The notes beneath the pieces are model-generated. The model was not told the DNA's origin. It saw nothing but the letters and a program-made list of their open reading frames with translations, and ran no database searches. Shown in pieces: positions 1-14,870 of a stretch of DNA of 64,000 bases (position 1 is its first letter; every line of letters begins with the position of its first letter). Position numbers and translations under genes: made by a program. The stretch is from Isoetes taiwanensis (Eukaryota; Streptophyta; Lycopodiopsida; Isoetales; Isoetaceae), in contig JAJEKV010000045.1 in the NCBI GenBank assembly GCA_021234155.1, forward strand, positions 1,635,474 through 1,699,473. The letters are read 5' to 3'.

Positions 1-665
1 AACGTTGTACTTCGTTCCAGTTACGTATTACTCAGTAATTGTATTACCCTTGGAAATATAGGATTCAAAATGAATAATACTTGTGGAAGACCCATGGACA
101 CAAGGCTTTCTTTTGCTTGCAATCGTTGGCTATATGCATTCTTTACTTCACCTCTCTCTGATGATGTGACAAATATCAACCATCTTTCGTGATTGGGCAG
201 AAGTGCATCAGCGTGAAGATGATATCTTTGGTAGTAAGATTAATCAGAGACATGGCGACCAAGAAGAAGGAGGTGCTGAAAATAAGAGTTACCAAATTGA
301 AGCTGTCTACAAGAAGAACGTTCAAGCCAAGGATACCAATTGGAAACTGCCTAGCAAACTGTTGAACAGAGTAAGACTAACTGGAAATTGCTGGAAAAAT
401 GTAACATCAAGGCTCCAGATAGAAAATAAGGATACTAGCATGGAGAAAGAAGCGAACATCATGTTTCAGGCCAAGGAATAATGAAGCGGTATGAACTAAA
501 TAATTCAAAAGGATACCCAATGCAGAGAAAAATGAGAGAACAAGATGCCCATCATGCGAAAGTGCTATTGGCACAAAATTGCCATTGACACGGAAATCTA
601 AATCAAGTGCAGGCCATTCTTCTACGGACAAGAATGGCTTTACCAGCTAAGGGTTGGCATCGACA
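1..665. other. 5' flank, probable upstream part of the IRE-type kinase gene
   Basis: No exon could be fixed here. A lysine- and glutamate-rich open stretch (203-481, plus strand) could be part of the poorly conserved N-terminal region of the kinase gene that follows, but I see no family motif in it. The true start codon and promoter of the kinase may be here or left of the window. Confidence 0.3.
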
Positions 666-3600
666 CTAGGTTTGAATCCTATTAAAACACGTTCTGGGCC
701 ACTTCTGATCAATTCATGGTTGGGAACATGAATGACCCTGGTTCCGCCGCTACAAGCACTATAACTGGGTTTTTCCTTGATGCAAAAGGTTACAAATGAT
801 CGAAAATCTGGAAAGCTTGACAAGCCTGATAGAGGTAAAAAGGCCAAGCAAACAGGAAGGTAATTGGGAAACTAACTTCATATTTCATTTCAACATGCAG
901 AATATATGCAACCGATTGACTATTTTGTTGATAGATTGCTCCATAGGACAAGGATACAGAGATGAAGATGGTTTGTCCAGCTCGAGTGGGAGTTTGTGGA
1001 GGGCGTACATGAGAGTTCATCTGTCGATTGCCTTGGGTGGTTGTTGGACACAGGCGAGCAATTTGGATTGTGTTTCCATGGAAGCCCTATCAACATACAA
1101 CACTTCTCTTAAGCGTGGCTGGAGCAGCCAAGGAAATGCTTGAGCAGGTATACTGGTCTATTTTGTTTCCAAGACATTCTCCCTCTCTTTGGGTTCATAA
1201 TTACTCACTCACCATTGCTGTATTACTCATATGAGGTCCTTTCTTCCGTTTGTATTGCTATGGGTAACAAGTATGAACAAGCCTCGAGAAGAAACTCTTG
1301 TGATTTCATATTGCTTCATGCTTTTGCAGAAAGAAAATCCAGTAGCTGGCGTATACCAGGAGCCGATAGTAAAGCTTCTGATCCTGCTGCAGCAGAAGCT
1401 GAGGTCTGTTTGATGATGATTGCCATGTTATTTTTTATAAGCAGTTTTTCTTGCAAACAACCGTCACTGACATTGGATGCAATCACATACAACTACTATC
1501 AGAACGCAAGCCAGTCGGATAGTGTGAAAGAGACCGATTCCCCGAGGTTTCAAGCCTTGTTACGAATGACGGCTGGTCCCCGTAAACATAAGATGCCAAA
1601 TGAAATCAAGAGCTTTTCCCATGAACTGGATCCAAGAGGGGTCAGGTCGAATGTCTTTTGGCGCCCTCATAACCATGAAAGCATGGAGGTACTAAGTATG
1701 ATTCAGTTTATGAAATTTTGTGAATGCATCTCTACAAGAAACCAGAAATGCCATTTCATCATTAGCTTCTCATAAATTTGTGTCATCCTTGTATCACTTG
1801 GGCAACAAATGCACAAAGCACATGTGTGGAGTCTAATCCCTCTACCTTTGTTTCTGTGTGATTCCTAGGAGGTAGTGGGAGCATTGCAGGCACGGTTTAA
1901 TACTGCAAAAGAAGAAGTCAATACTGAATTAGCTGCTTTTGCTGCTGACCTAATTGAGATCCTTGAAAGACACGAGAGTGCTTCTTCAGACTGGAAGGAG
2001 AAAGTAGAAGACCTATTGGTGCAAGCACAGCGCTGTGCCATGATGACACCTGTTCAGTTTCGGCCAGTTTGGGAGAGTATTGTCCAGGAGTTGGATGATA
2101 GACGACAGGAATTACCCATGGGCACTTTGAAGCAACTTCACACACGCATGCTTTTTATTTTGACGCGATGCACCCGGCTTTTGCAGTTTCAAAAAGAAAC
2201 TTTGCTCTATGATGAGCGTGCCCAACCACGTTCAAAAGCTGAAGACAAGCCATGGGCTACAGCTCCCAGGAAGGACAAAAGAGTTTATTGTGTCCAGGAT
2301 GCACCACGTTTTTATAGCCAAGATTTGGGAGCACCCAGATGGAAAGACAAAGCAAGTGTTACTCGACTTGAAAGAATATATCCTGAAACTGAACCGACAC
2401 CCCATGGGCAATGCAAATCTGACCTTCAAGGGGTTGGATCTGATGTAGTCGACTCAATAATTGCAGATAGGTTATCGTCTTGGAGAAGGTTTACAGACGA
2501 GGAGGAAGAAAAGGTAAGGCAGTCTCCTCCTCAAGGTGGTAGACTTTCAAAGCAGGACGAACAACCCAAACTATTGAAACCGGGACAAACGGACATTTTA
2601 ATACCTCAAGCTGTGACTAAGAAGCAGCAGAAACTGAGCTGGCCTCATTGGGGTCCACAAGTTGAAACTCCAGAGGATATTAAACTTGTTTGTCGAATAT
2701 GCGAAGAAGAAGTGCCTACCTCCCAGTTGGAGGACCATTCACGTGTCTGTGCAATTGCAGACAGATGCGACCATAAAAGTTTGGGCCTGGATGAACGGCT
2801 GCATAAGCTTGCTGAAACTTTGGAAAAGATGGTAGAATCTTATACACCAAGAAGTTCCCAGATTGGTGCTGGTGGAAGTCCAGATTTGAGGGTTTTGAAT
2901 TTGAAGAAGGGAGACAGTTCTGAAGGCGGGTCACCAAAGCTTGCGGAGATCAATCGGCGAGGCTCAGAGGATATGTTAGAGGACCTCCACGAAATGGATG
3001 CTGCTAGCTTAGAAGATCTGAGGGGATATGTTCTTGTGAATTGCAAAACTCGTTTTGGGCCGAGATCTGAACAAGGATTGGCTGCGTCATCTACTGGGAG
3101 TAGGACTCCTTGTTCTCCAATAACAACTCCAAGAACAAGCCAGCTAGAACTATTGTTGGCAGAGCGTGGTAGCATTGTAGAGCTGGAAGATGCTGCACAA
3201 GTAAGTACTTAATTGTTGTGTCTTCTACCAGGCATATGCTTGGGCAAACATGCATGCTTGTAATCCATTTACTTAATGCTTACATATGTATGATGGCGCA
3301 TCTTATGTTTATTTCCTTCAAGTACCCACTGGAGAAGGGAAAAAGTGTGGGGAAAAAGCAAATGAAGCAATTATTATTAAACAAGAATGACTGAATAAAA
3401 GATGCTCAATTTGATACTTGTTTTGGCCTTTGTAGATATGTGAACTCGCAGATATAGCCCAATGTGTCGCTAATGCGAGAATAACAGATGACGGGGTGGG
3501 AGAATACTTGAATTACTGCCTGAAAGATCTTCATTTTGTACTCAAGCACAGTAAGGTTGAAGCCTTAATCATCGATACCTTTGGGAAGCGTATTGAGAAT

Positions 3601-6600
3601 CTCTTAAGGTAATTCTTTTTGTTAAGAGGTGTTGATTCATTATGTTTGCATTTTTTTTCTTCTGTGCTTTCATGTCATGCGAAGTGTTTTTAAATGGATG
3701 CATATGCTGTATCATCATAAAAGTGGTATTATCATAAAAGTGCATTTTTTTGGAAAACCTATAGAATGTTAGTGGCAATGGTATGGAAATTTTAGAGATA
3801 GGAGCTTACCCCTGAATTTCCCTAGTAGACATACCAAATGGGTGAGAGCACAACAGGTTTGGGAACAATGTTTAATTTCAGAAGAGCAAGTTGAAGCTTT
3901 TAGCCTTAAGTCATGCGTATCTTACAGAAAGTGCATTAGGAGCATCACTATGGGCACAATAAAGTACATAAATGGTTCCCATTGGGCAATATGTTTAGCT
4001 TTGTGGTGTGGTTTGTTTTTTTGGCTCTTTAATAAAAATTGCTAGGATTTTAATACCTTTCCAGGGAAAAGTGCATGTTCGTTTCTGGAACGGCGGAGGA
4101 TCCATTGAGTTGTGCGGATGAAGATGGTCTCATGGACGAGGATACGGTTCACAGTCTGCGTTCCACTCCACAGCATCCAGCTTGCAAAGAAAGAACTAGC
4201 ATAGAAGATTTTGAAATAATAAAGCCAATAAGCCGAGGTGCATTTGGAAGGGTGTTTCTTGCGAGGAAGAGGACCACTGGTGATCTTTTTGCAATTAAGG
4301 TAGGATTTATAGTCCAGTATGCAAAGGTCCTTCTGGGTGCATAACCTATGGTTAGACTCATATTTGTATGGTCATGCTTTGGAAAGACATAGTACATGCT
4401 CCATATTCCAAATAGTCCTTTCCATCAGAGGTCGTGGTATTGACTGTTTTGGTTTTTTTGGAGATTATAAAGAGCTAATCCTAGTTGTTGAATTTACAGG
4501 TTTTAAGAAAGGCTGATATGATTCGCAAGAATGCTGTTGAGAGTGTTCAGGCAGAGCGGAACATTCTTATTTCTGCAAGAAACCCCTTCGTGGTTAGGAT
4601 TATCAAAATCTGCAATACCTGACATGTTGCACTTAGGATGCTTGGTGATATTCAATCTTCGTGCTAAATATGGATATTCTGACATTTTGCTGACAGCTGC
4701 TTATAGTTGCATAGATGTTTGCCGAGGAATACACTAGAATGTCATGGATACTTAGTATGTATGTTTGAGATATAATACATGCAAAAGTATGTTCCAAATC
4801 AAGTGTTCAGAACTGGCAATGTCAAGTCTTAATAAATGTCTTGCACATAACCTAGTCTTTGCATGGAGTTAATAAGTCTAGGATGCAGTCTTCTGTTAAG
4901 TTTTCGGACTTGTCCTAGAGATCTTGGTATAGATTGTTTACAATGTTAGTATCCTCTTATATGATAGCTTTAATAAGCTTTTTCTGCATTCTGGCAGGTA
5001 CGTTTCTTTTATTCTTTCACTTGTAAAGAGAACCTTTATCTTGTGATGGAGTATTTAAATGGAGGCGACTTGTACTCGATGCTGAGGAACTTGGGCTGTT
5101 TGGAAGAGCGAATGGCACGCGTTTACATTGCCGAACTTGTAATGTATTTTAATGCTTTTAGGTTCATAGGATATAAATATTTTGCCAAATGTTTTGCAAA
5201 TTAGTTAACCGAGTGTGTAATGTAGTCGCTTGATTTTATCTGCGTGAGTGATCTTTCTGCTGTGCTTAAAAAAGCTGTGGTGTATGACCAAGCTAGGCTA
5301 TAAACATATAATGAACATTGGTATGTTCACATGGTGTTTTACTTTAATCTTATATAGTCAAACCTAATGGCTCAGTGCTTTGGTCTAAATCTTACCTACG
5401 AAAGCCTAATGGTTCATATATCCAATCCTACAATTGTATCACTGCAACCATAGAGATAAGACTAGATCTCAAAATGCCCATCGTTGTGCTGTTAGTGCCA
5501 TCTTTGGAAGGTATTCCTCTGGTAGGATTTGGTCCGCAGTGTGGTGACATTGGTCACGTTTCCTTGCTGAAAATGATGATTAATATGGCAACCTGTAGGC
5601 TGCAGGCAAAAAGTCCGTCAGAGGCTATGCCACTGTGCTTAATGGCACGAACCTTATATGATATTGTCTATGACAGAGTTCCTTTTTGTACACTACCAGT
5701 ACCATTTGCAATCAAGTCTTTTTGGCAATAGCAACAATATTTTCTTGCTGTCTATGCAATAAGTAGCCTCTTTGATGGGAAAGCCAGCTTCTGAATTGAA
5801 GGAAAAGTTGTGTGTTGACTTTACTCTAGGACGCCAAGTTTCCAGTATAGGTCTCACTCACCATCGTATGGCTACCTGGAGGCAACTAGGAGTATATATA
5901 TTACAGGTAGGAGTTAGAAGTTAGGAGAAGCCCAGACTTTCAAAGACAGCTATGAGACATTATTCTATGGTGCACTATGATTGGCATGACAATTAGAATA
6001 GCTAATTTTAATGTCATGGCTGTCTTTAAAAGTCTGGGCTTTTCATAACTTCTGACTTTAAACACAATTGGTATATGAAATTATGTTATATGGTCACATG
6101 CATTCTGTTTCTTTGGTCAAGCCTTTTATGTGCCATTCCTTGTTTTTGTTAAATTCATTTTAATTCATTTGTAGGTTCTCGCTCTTGAGTACCTGCATTC
6201 TTTGGGCGTTATTCATCGTGATTTGAAGCCTGACAATCTCTTAATTGCCCATGATGGGCATATCAAGGTAAATTTTTTAGCTTTTGTGAAGTCCAGCCAA
6301 AAGGATTTCTTTGTAACTTTACGAAAAGCAAACAACCACGGCCACAGGCCATCTGTCAGGAGAGAAACATTTGATTAGCATTTGCTTTATCTCTCATAAT
6401 TTAGCTGTTATGGTGTTTCAGCTCACAGATTTTGGGCTATCAACATTTGGCCTTATCAATAGCACAGATGATCTGTCAGGTCCTGCTGCCTGTGGAAATG
6501 TACTGTTTGATGACATTGAAAGCAATCAGGCTCCAGATTACAACAAAAAGAGGGAACAGCGGCAACAAAGATCTGCAGTTGGCACTCCAGATTATTTGGC

Positions 6601-7837
6601 ACCGGAAATTCTTTTGGGAACTGTTCATGGTGAGCCTATAATATGGTTATCTTACCCATTTGACATATTCGTTAACCACGTCTATTTCACTGTATATAGG
6701 TTCCACTGCTGATTGGTGGTCAGTTGGAGTCATCCTTTTTGAGCTATTGACTGGTGTTCCACCTTTCAATGCAGCACACCCACAGGTACTTACTTTTTTC
6801 TGGAGGTATTATTCTTCAGGGGATAGTCTATAGCTGATCTCTTCATGTTTAAGAGCCTCAGTTAATATGCTATTTATAATATTTCTTTTGAATGACGCAG
6901 ATAATTTATAATATTCTTTTTGAATGACGCAGATAATTTTTGATAACATTCTCAATAGAAACATTCCTTGGCCCCATGTTCCTGAGGATATGTCTTTTGA
7001 GGCCCGAGATCTTATTGATAAGTATGGAAGTGCAATATTTTGTTTCTTTTAGAAATTCATGTCACTCTTCTTGGTTAATTATAGAAGCGTGATTGGATCA
7101 CCTTAAGAACTGTTGCTATAATCTCACCTTTCAGGTTACTCTTGGAGGATCCAGATCAACGGCTTGGAGCACGTGGTGCAGCTGAAGTACTGGCCCATGA
7201 ATAGTCCTTTGGCTTTTGTATATAGTGCAATGGGGCTGATTATGGTTTTGCTTTTACAGGTCAAAGCACATCCCTTTTTCAAGGATATTAAATGGGACAC
7301 CCTGGCAAGGCAGAAGGTGGGGATTGCTAATGTTTTTGCACAAAATATAAGTAGATTCTAAAGTATAACTAATCTTTTACAGGCAGCATTCATTCCTAGT
7401 CCAGAGGGCATTGATGACACAAGTTATTTCACCTCACGACATCCATGGGAGTCTGCAGACGGTCGTGTTTATGCAGAACATGAATTTGCAGACTATAGTG
7501 ACTATGCAAGCAGTAGTGGTGGAAGCAGTAGCTCTTTGAGTAGATTGGACGAGGCAGTAAGTTGAACTAGTATATTTTCCTTTTAGATTAATGTTGAGGC
7601 CTTGTGAACATGAAGGTTTTTTGCAGGTAGATGAATGCAGAGATCTCGCGGAGTTTGAAAGCACACCATCTGTCAAATATTCTTTCAGTAACTTTTCTTT
7701 CAAGGTAATATTATCGCTTGAAATAAACTGGTGCCATCAAGTTGTTGATTTATTCTACATGTGTGCAGAACTTATCTCAATTGGCATCAATAAATTATGA
7801 TCTGTTGGCAAAGGATACTTCCAAAGGGAGTCAATAG
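666..7837 (+). CDS. IRE/IREH1-type AGC serine/threonine kinase, 5' end unresolved
   Basis: Plant AGC kinase of the IRE (incomplete root hair elongation) type, which phosphorylates Ser/Thr. Phase-consistent GT-AG exons: 1515-1688, 1869-3200, 3436-3608, 4065-4299, 4500-4592, 4998-5138, 6175-6267, 6422-6629, 6700-6785, 6933-7021, 7135-7186, 7260-7316, 7383-7556, 7627-7704, 7769-7837, giving about 1,017 residues. Upstream, 1330-1403 is a likely exon, and 666-704 reads [13 protein letters not shown], which resembles a conserved N-terminal motif of this family as I recall it. The long exon carries a C2H2-like zinc motif (CRIC then HSRVC, near 2,693-2,755). The kinase domain starts near 4,210: glycine loop [10 protein letters not shown], lysine in FAIK, catalytic [14 protein letters not shown], activation segment GTPDYLAPE. 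As in this plant AGC group, a long insertion separates TDFG from GTPDY. The C-terminus has the [19 protein letters not shown] tail typical of IRE proteins. No coding break was seen. Start codon and N-terminal exons are uncertain. Confidence 0.9.
5909..6060. repeat. MITE-like hairpin in a kinase intron
   Basis: Two arms of about 50 bp (about 5,913-5,962 and 6,009-6,058) are inverted copies with few mismatches, separated by about 45 bp. They share AGCCCAGACTTT and its complement. The hairpin lies in the long intron between kinase exons 4998-5138 and 6175-6267. It may be a miniature inverted-repeat transposon; no clear target duplication was seen. Confidence 0.6.
6872..6932 (+). repeat. Direct duplication of a 3' splice acceptor
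   Basis: A segment of about 30 bp ending GAATGACGCAG occurs twice in direct repeat, ending at 6,900 and 6,932. Each copy ends in a usable acceptor. Only the second gives the conserved kinase frame ([14 protein letters not shown]). The first would add 32 nt and meets an in-frame TGA. Confidence 0.7.
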
Positions 7838-9040
7838 TCAACGCATGCGGAAGAGCAATTAAATTTTGTCATAGGTTGGTGTATGTACAATATGTAATTC
7901 TAACGAGTCAGTCTTCCATCAGCAATAAGTCTTCATAGTTTTGAAGGTTCTTGAAGCTTGATGTTGTCAGTGTGCGTGTATGTGGCCGAAAAACCAGTTT
8001 GTTGTGGCATCTTGGCTGTTGCTGGTCATGCTATGGGGATTATATCAGAAGCATGGGATGACGGTTCAGTATGTTCGATATGAATGAATATTTACCAGCA
8101 CCTTCTGATGTTGACTCTGGCATTGCTGGCCCTTGTAAATATAAATTTTATGGCCGTCACTGACAGGTACTTTGGCGTGTACCTGGCATGCTGATATGTC
8201 TCAACTAAATAAGGTTTTGCGCGTTCATTGAATTAAACAGTAGGAACTAATACCTGGAACTTTAAAGGCTTTGGGAGCCTAGTAGGTTCCCCAGTGATGC
8301 TTTCTTGCAACGTTGTTTGCTTCTTTTTTTCTTAAAATTGCCTTAGGCTGTTGGATATTGGATAGGGCTGTTTTTTTGCCGAGAAGGTTCATCTGCAACG
8401 GGCAGATTTGTAGCACCCAGATTTGGAGATGTCCGAAAACCCTGGAGCTTGCATACGTGTTGGATTTGCGTTTATTGGAGCTGGCGGAATCTGGCCGATT
8501 TTGCTGGATGCTGCGTTTGAATCAGGGGTATGAATCAGGGATGTTGAATCAAGTTATTTGGTTATTCCATTTTCACGGCTGCTTCTGCTATTTATTACTC
8601 CGCCGGTTTCTGATGGAAGAGTATAGCTGAATTTCATGTATGAAAGATACAGATGTGATGAAAAGGCTAATTGATTATACTCCATCGCCAACCTTGCCTT
8701 CTGATTCAAGCAACCAGGGGTTGCCTCTATGTTCAATGGTTGAATTGAACGGTTCTTATTTTTTTAGGGATTAGGATGATTAGGATGGGTTTAGCGTGAC
8801 AGCTGCTAGGCCTATTGGTTGCATTGGCCAAACGTTCTCCACAATGTCAATTTGGACCTCTTTAGGCGAATTGTCTGATCACATTCATTTCTTTTAGGAA
8901 TATAAATAGGCCGTGGCTCCAGTCCTTAAATAATGTATTATACCTAATCTGATGTCCTAATGCTAAGCGCAGACGATCGAGGACCTTTCGAATTTTACTT
9001 AAATTCATTAGAGAAATTTAGTGAAGCAATAAATATGGCT
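7838..9040. other. Kinase 3' untranslated region and convergent intergenic spacer
   Basis: No coding exon was recognised. The kinase and the cysteine protease converge here, so both 3' ends must lie in it. There is no clear terminator beyond scattered A/T-rich stretches. Confidence 0.5.
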
Positions 9041-10465
<1,425 letters not shown>

Positions 10466-10508
10466 TGATGCCTGCCCTTTGGTGCATTCTTCTCGCTTTG
10501 CTGCTTCG

Positions 10509-10516
10509 ATTTATAG
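10509..10516 (-). promoter_or_regulatory. TATA box of the cysteine protease gene
   Basis: CTATAAAT on the minus strand, 44 bp upstream of the protease ATG (10,465-10,463). Spacing implies a very short 5' leader of about 15-20 nt. Confidence 0.55.
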
Positions 10517-10519
10517 TGT

Positions 10520-11135
10520 TTTTTTTAATGCTGTGATTATGCCTGTGTTTTGTGTAGATTGAGTGAGGATTTAGGCTTGAGTGCTTCTCAAATTAGTGCT
10601 ATATTCGTGAAATAGAAGTAAGGGGTTCAAAGTGCGTTTTCTTGGTTAGAAAAGATTCAAGGTTTTAAAGTTTGGAACAGATTTTTTCTTCGGCGCTACT
10701 GAAAAGGACAAAGGGTTTTTTCGTAAATGATGCATATACTCAAAGCTTGTAACTTGCTGCAAACAAAGATTACGTTCTATATAAGCTTTCTTCTTTTCTG
10801 ACATGCACTGAAAGGTGGGCTGCATGAGAAACAAAGAATGTACAAATAAACTGCAAACAAAATGCAGCCATTATCTACCTCCAACACTGGAAGCAATGCA
10901 AAGAACATCCGAACAAAGTAATTGCCCAAATGATCAAGTTCTATGCTTTAGGTTCTGTGCTACAGAAGCAAGCTAAGGAGATATTTGCCACAGGGTTCAA
11001 TTTTTGCCATTTGATACTTTCGGATTTATTTGTGGGTTCAAATCCCACATAGTAATACTAATGCTAACCGGTTGCAACCTATAACTTTTACTGCTCACGG
11101 AATTAGCTTCCCACTTTCCATTCCAGATAAAATCA
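10520..11135. other. Upstream region of the protease gene, no gene seen
   Basis: Presumed promoter region of the minus-strand protease. I see no coding exon or element. Confidence 0.4.
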
Positions 11136-11180
11136 TATTCTATTCTATTCTATTCTATTCTATTCTATTCTATTCTATTC
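11136..11180. repeat. Pentanucleotide microsatellite (TATTC)9
   Basis: Nine perfect tandem copies of TATTC. Confidence 0.95.
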
Positions 11181-11255
11181 CAGATTGTAGGGATATGCCA
11201 TTTGGCAGTGGCAGCCTGTGATTTATTTTTACACAGAAAAAAAATGCTACCCACA

Positions 11256-11520
11256 TTCCATGTTGTGTTATATTATATCAATGTGTGTTATTAAAGTACT
11301 GGAATACAACAACCAGAAGTTGATGATGCAATTGTTACGTTAGGTGTTTCCATGTTGTGTTATATCAATGTGTGTTATTAAAAGTACTGGAATACAACAA
11401 CCAGAAGTTGATGATGCAATTGTTAGGTTATGTGTTTCCTTGTTTTTTTATATCAATGTGTGTTATTAAAGTACTGGAATACAACAACCAGAAGTTGATG
11501 AAGCAATTGTTAGGTTAGGT
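11256..11520. repeat. Three tandem copies of a ~90-bp unit
   Basis: Unit contains ATCAATGTGTGTTATTAAAG and ACTGGAATACAACAACCAG. Starts are near 11,256, 11,348 and 11,437 (periods 92 and 88). Copies differ by a few substitutions and small indels. Confidence 0.9.
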
Positions 11521-12140
11521 AATTTCACTAATAAGCATTTGAAGCTGCTTATATAGCTATTGGAAGATCTTAACTGCATTATCCTTCTCCTTATGATGGT
11601 GGAGAGTCCCTCCTTATATACGCCTCTCCTTCTTATACTTGGAGGAAAGTTTCCTCGTCGATTTACTGGCCAGAGCTAGTAGGCCTTTCGCCCAACCATA
11701 ACCACTTGGGATGGCCAAGTGCTAGGGGGAGGAAGGAAGCAGAGGTTTCATTGCCATTCTAATCTAGGCCAAAAGTGGTGCACCTATCTTTTCTCTAATG
11801 GTTGCATATATACTAAATGGTTTTCGTATAAATATCGAAGGCTTTAATTTAAATATAGAAGAAATTTATCATAACAACCAAAAAATTTGTTTAAAAGTGG
11901 CACGATCTCATTGCTTTGAAGATAAGTTTGATCATGGCGTAAAAATAGGATTGATGAAAATTCTTTGGAGTCTATTGCAACTTTGCAATGGTTTATAAGC
12001 CTTCTCAAATCGCCTTCTTTGTGTGTTATTTTGCTCTATCCACATATTCGTATTTGGTAGTGGCATTTAAAATGCTTTTGATTTTATCTCTCTGTAAGTA
12101 ATCACTGGTTCTGCATCATTGTGCAAACAATTTATTTACA
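11521..12140. other. AT-rich spacer
   Basis: No recognisable gene or element. Confidence 0.4.
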
Positions 12141-12332
12141 GTTGATCTTATAATATACATGGTGCAATGCCAAATTTAGTGTTTGCACCTCATGAACATT
12201 CTTGTATTAGAAAGTGATTCATTAGAGAGAATTATATTCTATTAAAGTCAAACTAATCATGATTGGTCTTACAATATATATGGTGCAATGCCAAATTTAG
12301 TACTTGCACCTCATGCACATTCTTGTATCATG
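12141..12332. repeat. Imperfect direct duplication, period ~120 bp
   Basis: A block including ATGGTGCAATGCCAAATTTA recurs 120 bp later (starts 12,141 and 12,261) with about 85-90% identity over 70 bp. Confidence 0.75.
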
Positions 12333-13280
12333 ATCATACATTCATCATGTTATATATAGCGTAAAAATTGAAGTGTCCATAGCATTGAAGTCTTTAAGAT
12401 GGCATAACATCCATTATTTTATGCAACTATCATCTAAATCATTGAGGGTAATTAAATGAGAAAGATATCTCGTGGCTATAGAGCCATGTTTGGTCAAGAT
12501 AGCATATAATTGAACTGATGCATCAACATTATTATACTCTAGACGCCTTAAAGTCTGCCAGCAGTGAAAAAGAGATCAAGTTTTTGGGTTGCCCCTAGGG
12601 TGGCAAACCCTTGCTCATATGGGTTTTCGGCATATTCTAAGTATATGAAAGCAGTATTGTCAACCAGCTATTGCCGATGTGGTGATCAGCCGTGTTTTCT
12701 GTTCATTAGAACCCCATTGTATTATCATTTCATCATGCATCAAACACAATTGTTCGCACCCCTCTTATAGATAAGGGATTAGAGAAGCTTATATGTGTGC
12801 ATTACAAAACACATCCAACACACGTTTCAAGATGGCAATAATGATATCAATATTCATGAACTCTGGAGAAACTTTACTAACATAGTGGCAACCTATACGA
12901 GAGAACGCCCTTTCTTGAAGATGGGTAAGCAAAAATTAAAGCCGAGAAGTAATCGTAACTCGTGACAGAATGGCTAGAATCGAGCCTTTAGGATCCATGC
13001 CGCGGCTGGGGAAAGTTCTAAGTGCTCCTCATTCTTGTTTCCAAGCACCTGCTATCGCCCAACTAAGAAAAATCAACAAGTCAAAGACAATAATCCAAAT
13101 GGTAACCACACAATGAAGACAATAATGTTTCCGCAATAAAAAAGAGTATTTTTGTAACATATGATTTTTGAAGGTTTATTGTGGTATTTGTATTGAAATA
13201 CGTATGAGGATGATGTTGGTACCTGAGTCATGTTTAGAAACCAACGTGGAATTCTTTTAGAGAAGGTGCATGGTTTTTTC
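12333..13280. other. Spacer, no gene seen
   Basis: AT-rich and repeatedly stopped in all frames. No family signature. Confidence 0.4.
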
Positions 13281-14870
13281 CCCACGGTCGGATAGTGAAT
13301 TGCACTAGGGGATGGCTGTGTTGTCGATCGATCTGGCCCGATTCTAAATCCGGCCGCCAGTGTCGCGGCCCGGTACGCTTTAGGTGGTTGCCGGGTGTCG
13401 CAAATTTACGCCCGGTGGCGCCAAGCCTATTTGCGGTTCTTTGCGAGCGCCGATTCCCAATTCGGCCCGGTTCTTTGTATGTGGGTTTGTTTGGTATTTC
13501 AAGGTCGACAAAGCAAAGAGGGGCGGCGACCTTGGCGGTGTTCCCACGGTAATATTTGGCGACTTTTGCATATGCTTGTTTGTTCTTTGTATTTGTGTCT
13601 TCATCATGTTTGCCATGAAGAAGCGACCAAAAAGGCGAGGGGGTTCTTTCTTTGCATGGGCCCATCCCTTGTTCGATGCCAATGGAATCAAGTTACATGT
13701 CTGTTGAGACCTCGCCATGCCCATTCTGCCATGTCTTACCTTGCACAAAAGTGGGATGCAATAGATGCCTCCGTGACATTGGCCTTATGCGGTCAAGGCG
13801 TTCCCTGTAGTTTCTTTGATGCCCTTTCTTCGTTCTACATAGGAGATGCCTTGCGCACTGCCGTTGCCCGGAGATGGGGTCTTACATCGATCACCTCCAT
13901 GTGGGCCGTGCTTAGAGCCCCCTACAAGACTCCCAAGGCCACCGAGCGATGTTATCAAAGGGAGTTTAATTGGCCCTCTAAGCCAGCCCGGCGTTATCTT
14001 AGTACGCAAGATCCTCAAGAATAACGGGTTACCTTTGTTTTGAGGGCATCTTTGGGATCTTGCATGAAGAGCGTAGGCAAGGTGCATTACTCACGCCATC
14101 ACGCATAATATATCCAAAGCGATGATTGAGAAGGGAAAATATTTGTATGTATGATGGGGTCTTTGGGGACACAAAGGGGGCTGTGTATGTTGGATAGAAA
14201 TCTTGACGAACAAGGTAGCGCACTTTGTTTTTTAACCATGGTGGTCGTAGGTTGACTCTTAGTTTGACGATCATAATTTGCAGGATGCTGAGAAGTGGGA
14301 AATATACTTTAAGCAGCAGTTGGATAATTCCATCTAACACTGCCCATGTGAGCGAGCATAGAGTCCGTCTTTGCTTGGAGGGTTACGTTTAATCCGGCTC
14401 ATTGTATGCCATCGATGTTAGAACTATTCTCTTTGGTTTACACGCAAATTATGTAATGTCGTTGAATGAAATGGGCACGGCCGCCGCCCGATATTGGGAT
14501 GATTATGTGCCATCGATGAGATGGATTGTAATTTTCGGGATATACTGGTTTGTTGCGGGGTAGAAATGGAGGTGATGGGAATCTGGCGGGGAGGCAGGCC
14601 ATCCCATTGTGAGCTTGGATCCCTCTTTGATAAGCTCTAGGATTGCCGATTCTCATCGATCCTCGGGTTTATCCTCTGAGGGGGCGGTTATTCCTCTGAG
14701 AGGAATTTATAGCGACTATTATCGGGTTGGGGCGGAGACCCATCAAATAGCTGCTTCCCTTAGGATCACGAGGAGGCGGTTGGTGATTTTATGTGGCCAT
14801 CGATTCAGCGATCTTTATGTTGCACAGGGCAGCTTGGTGCTCCATTATCTGAGTTACATGCTTTGAGATC
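13281..14870. other. GC-rich block, probably a decayed mobile element
   Basis: Base composition shifts sharply to GC relative to both flanks. Overlapping open frames occur on both strands (for example 13,395-14,024 plus), but none shows a motif I recognise. High GC and frame decay suggest an old retroelement or captured DNA. No terminal repeats were found. Confidence 0.35.

Noticed and set aside
5375-5731. 118-codon open frame in the kinase intron
   Set aside because: No motif; it lies within a well-supported intron and has no splice or promoter signals of its own.
11034-11052. tRNA T-arm-like GTGGGTTCAAATCCCAC
   Set aside because: No matching acceptor stem, D-arm or anticodon arm upstream.
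13395-14024. 209-codon open frame in the GC-rich block
   Set aside because: Overlapped by equally long frames on both strands; GC-rich sequence has few stops; no motif.
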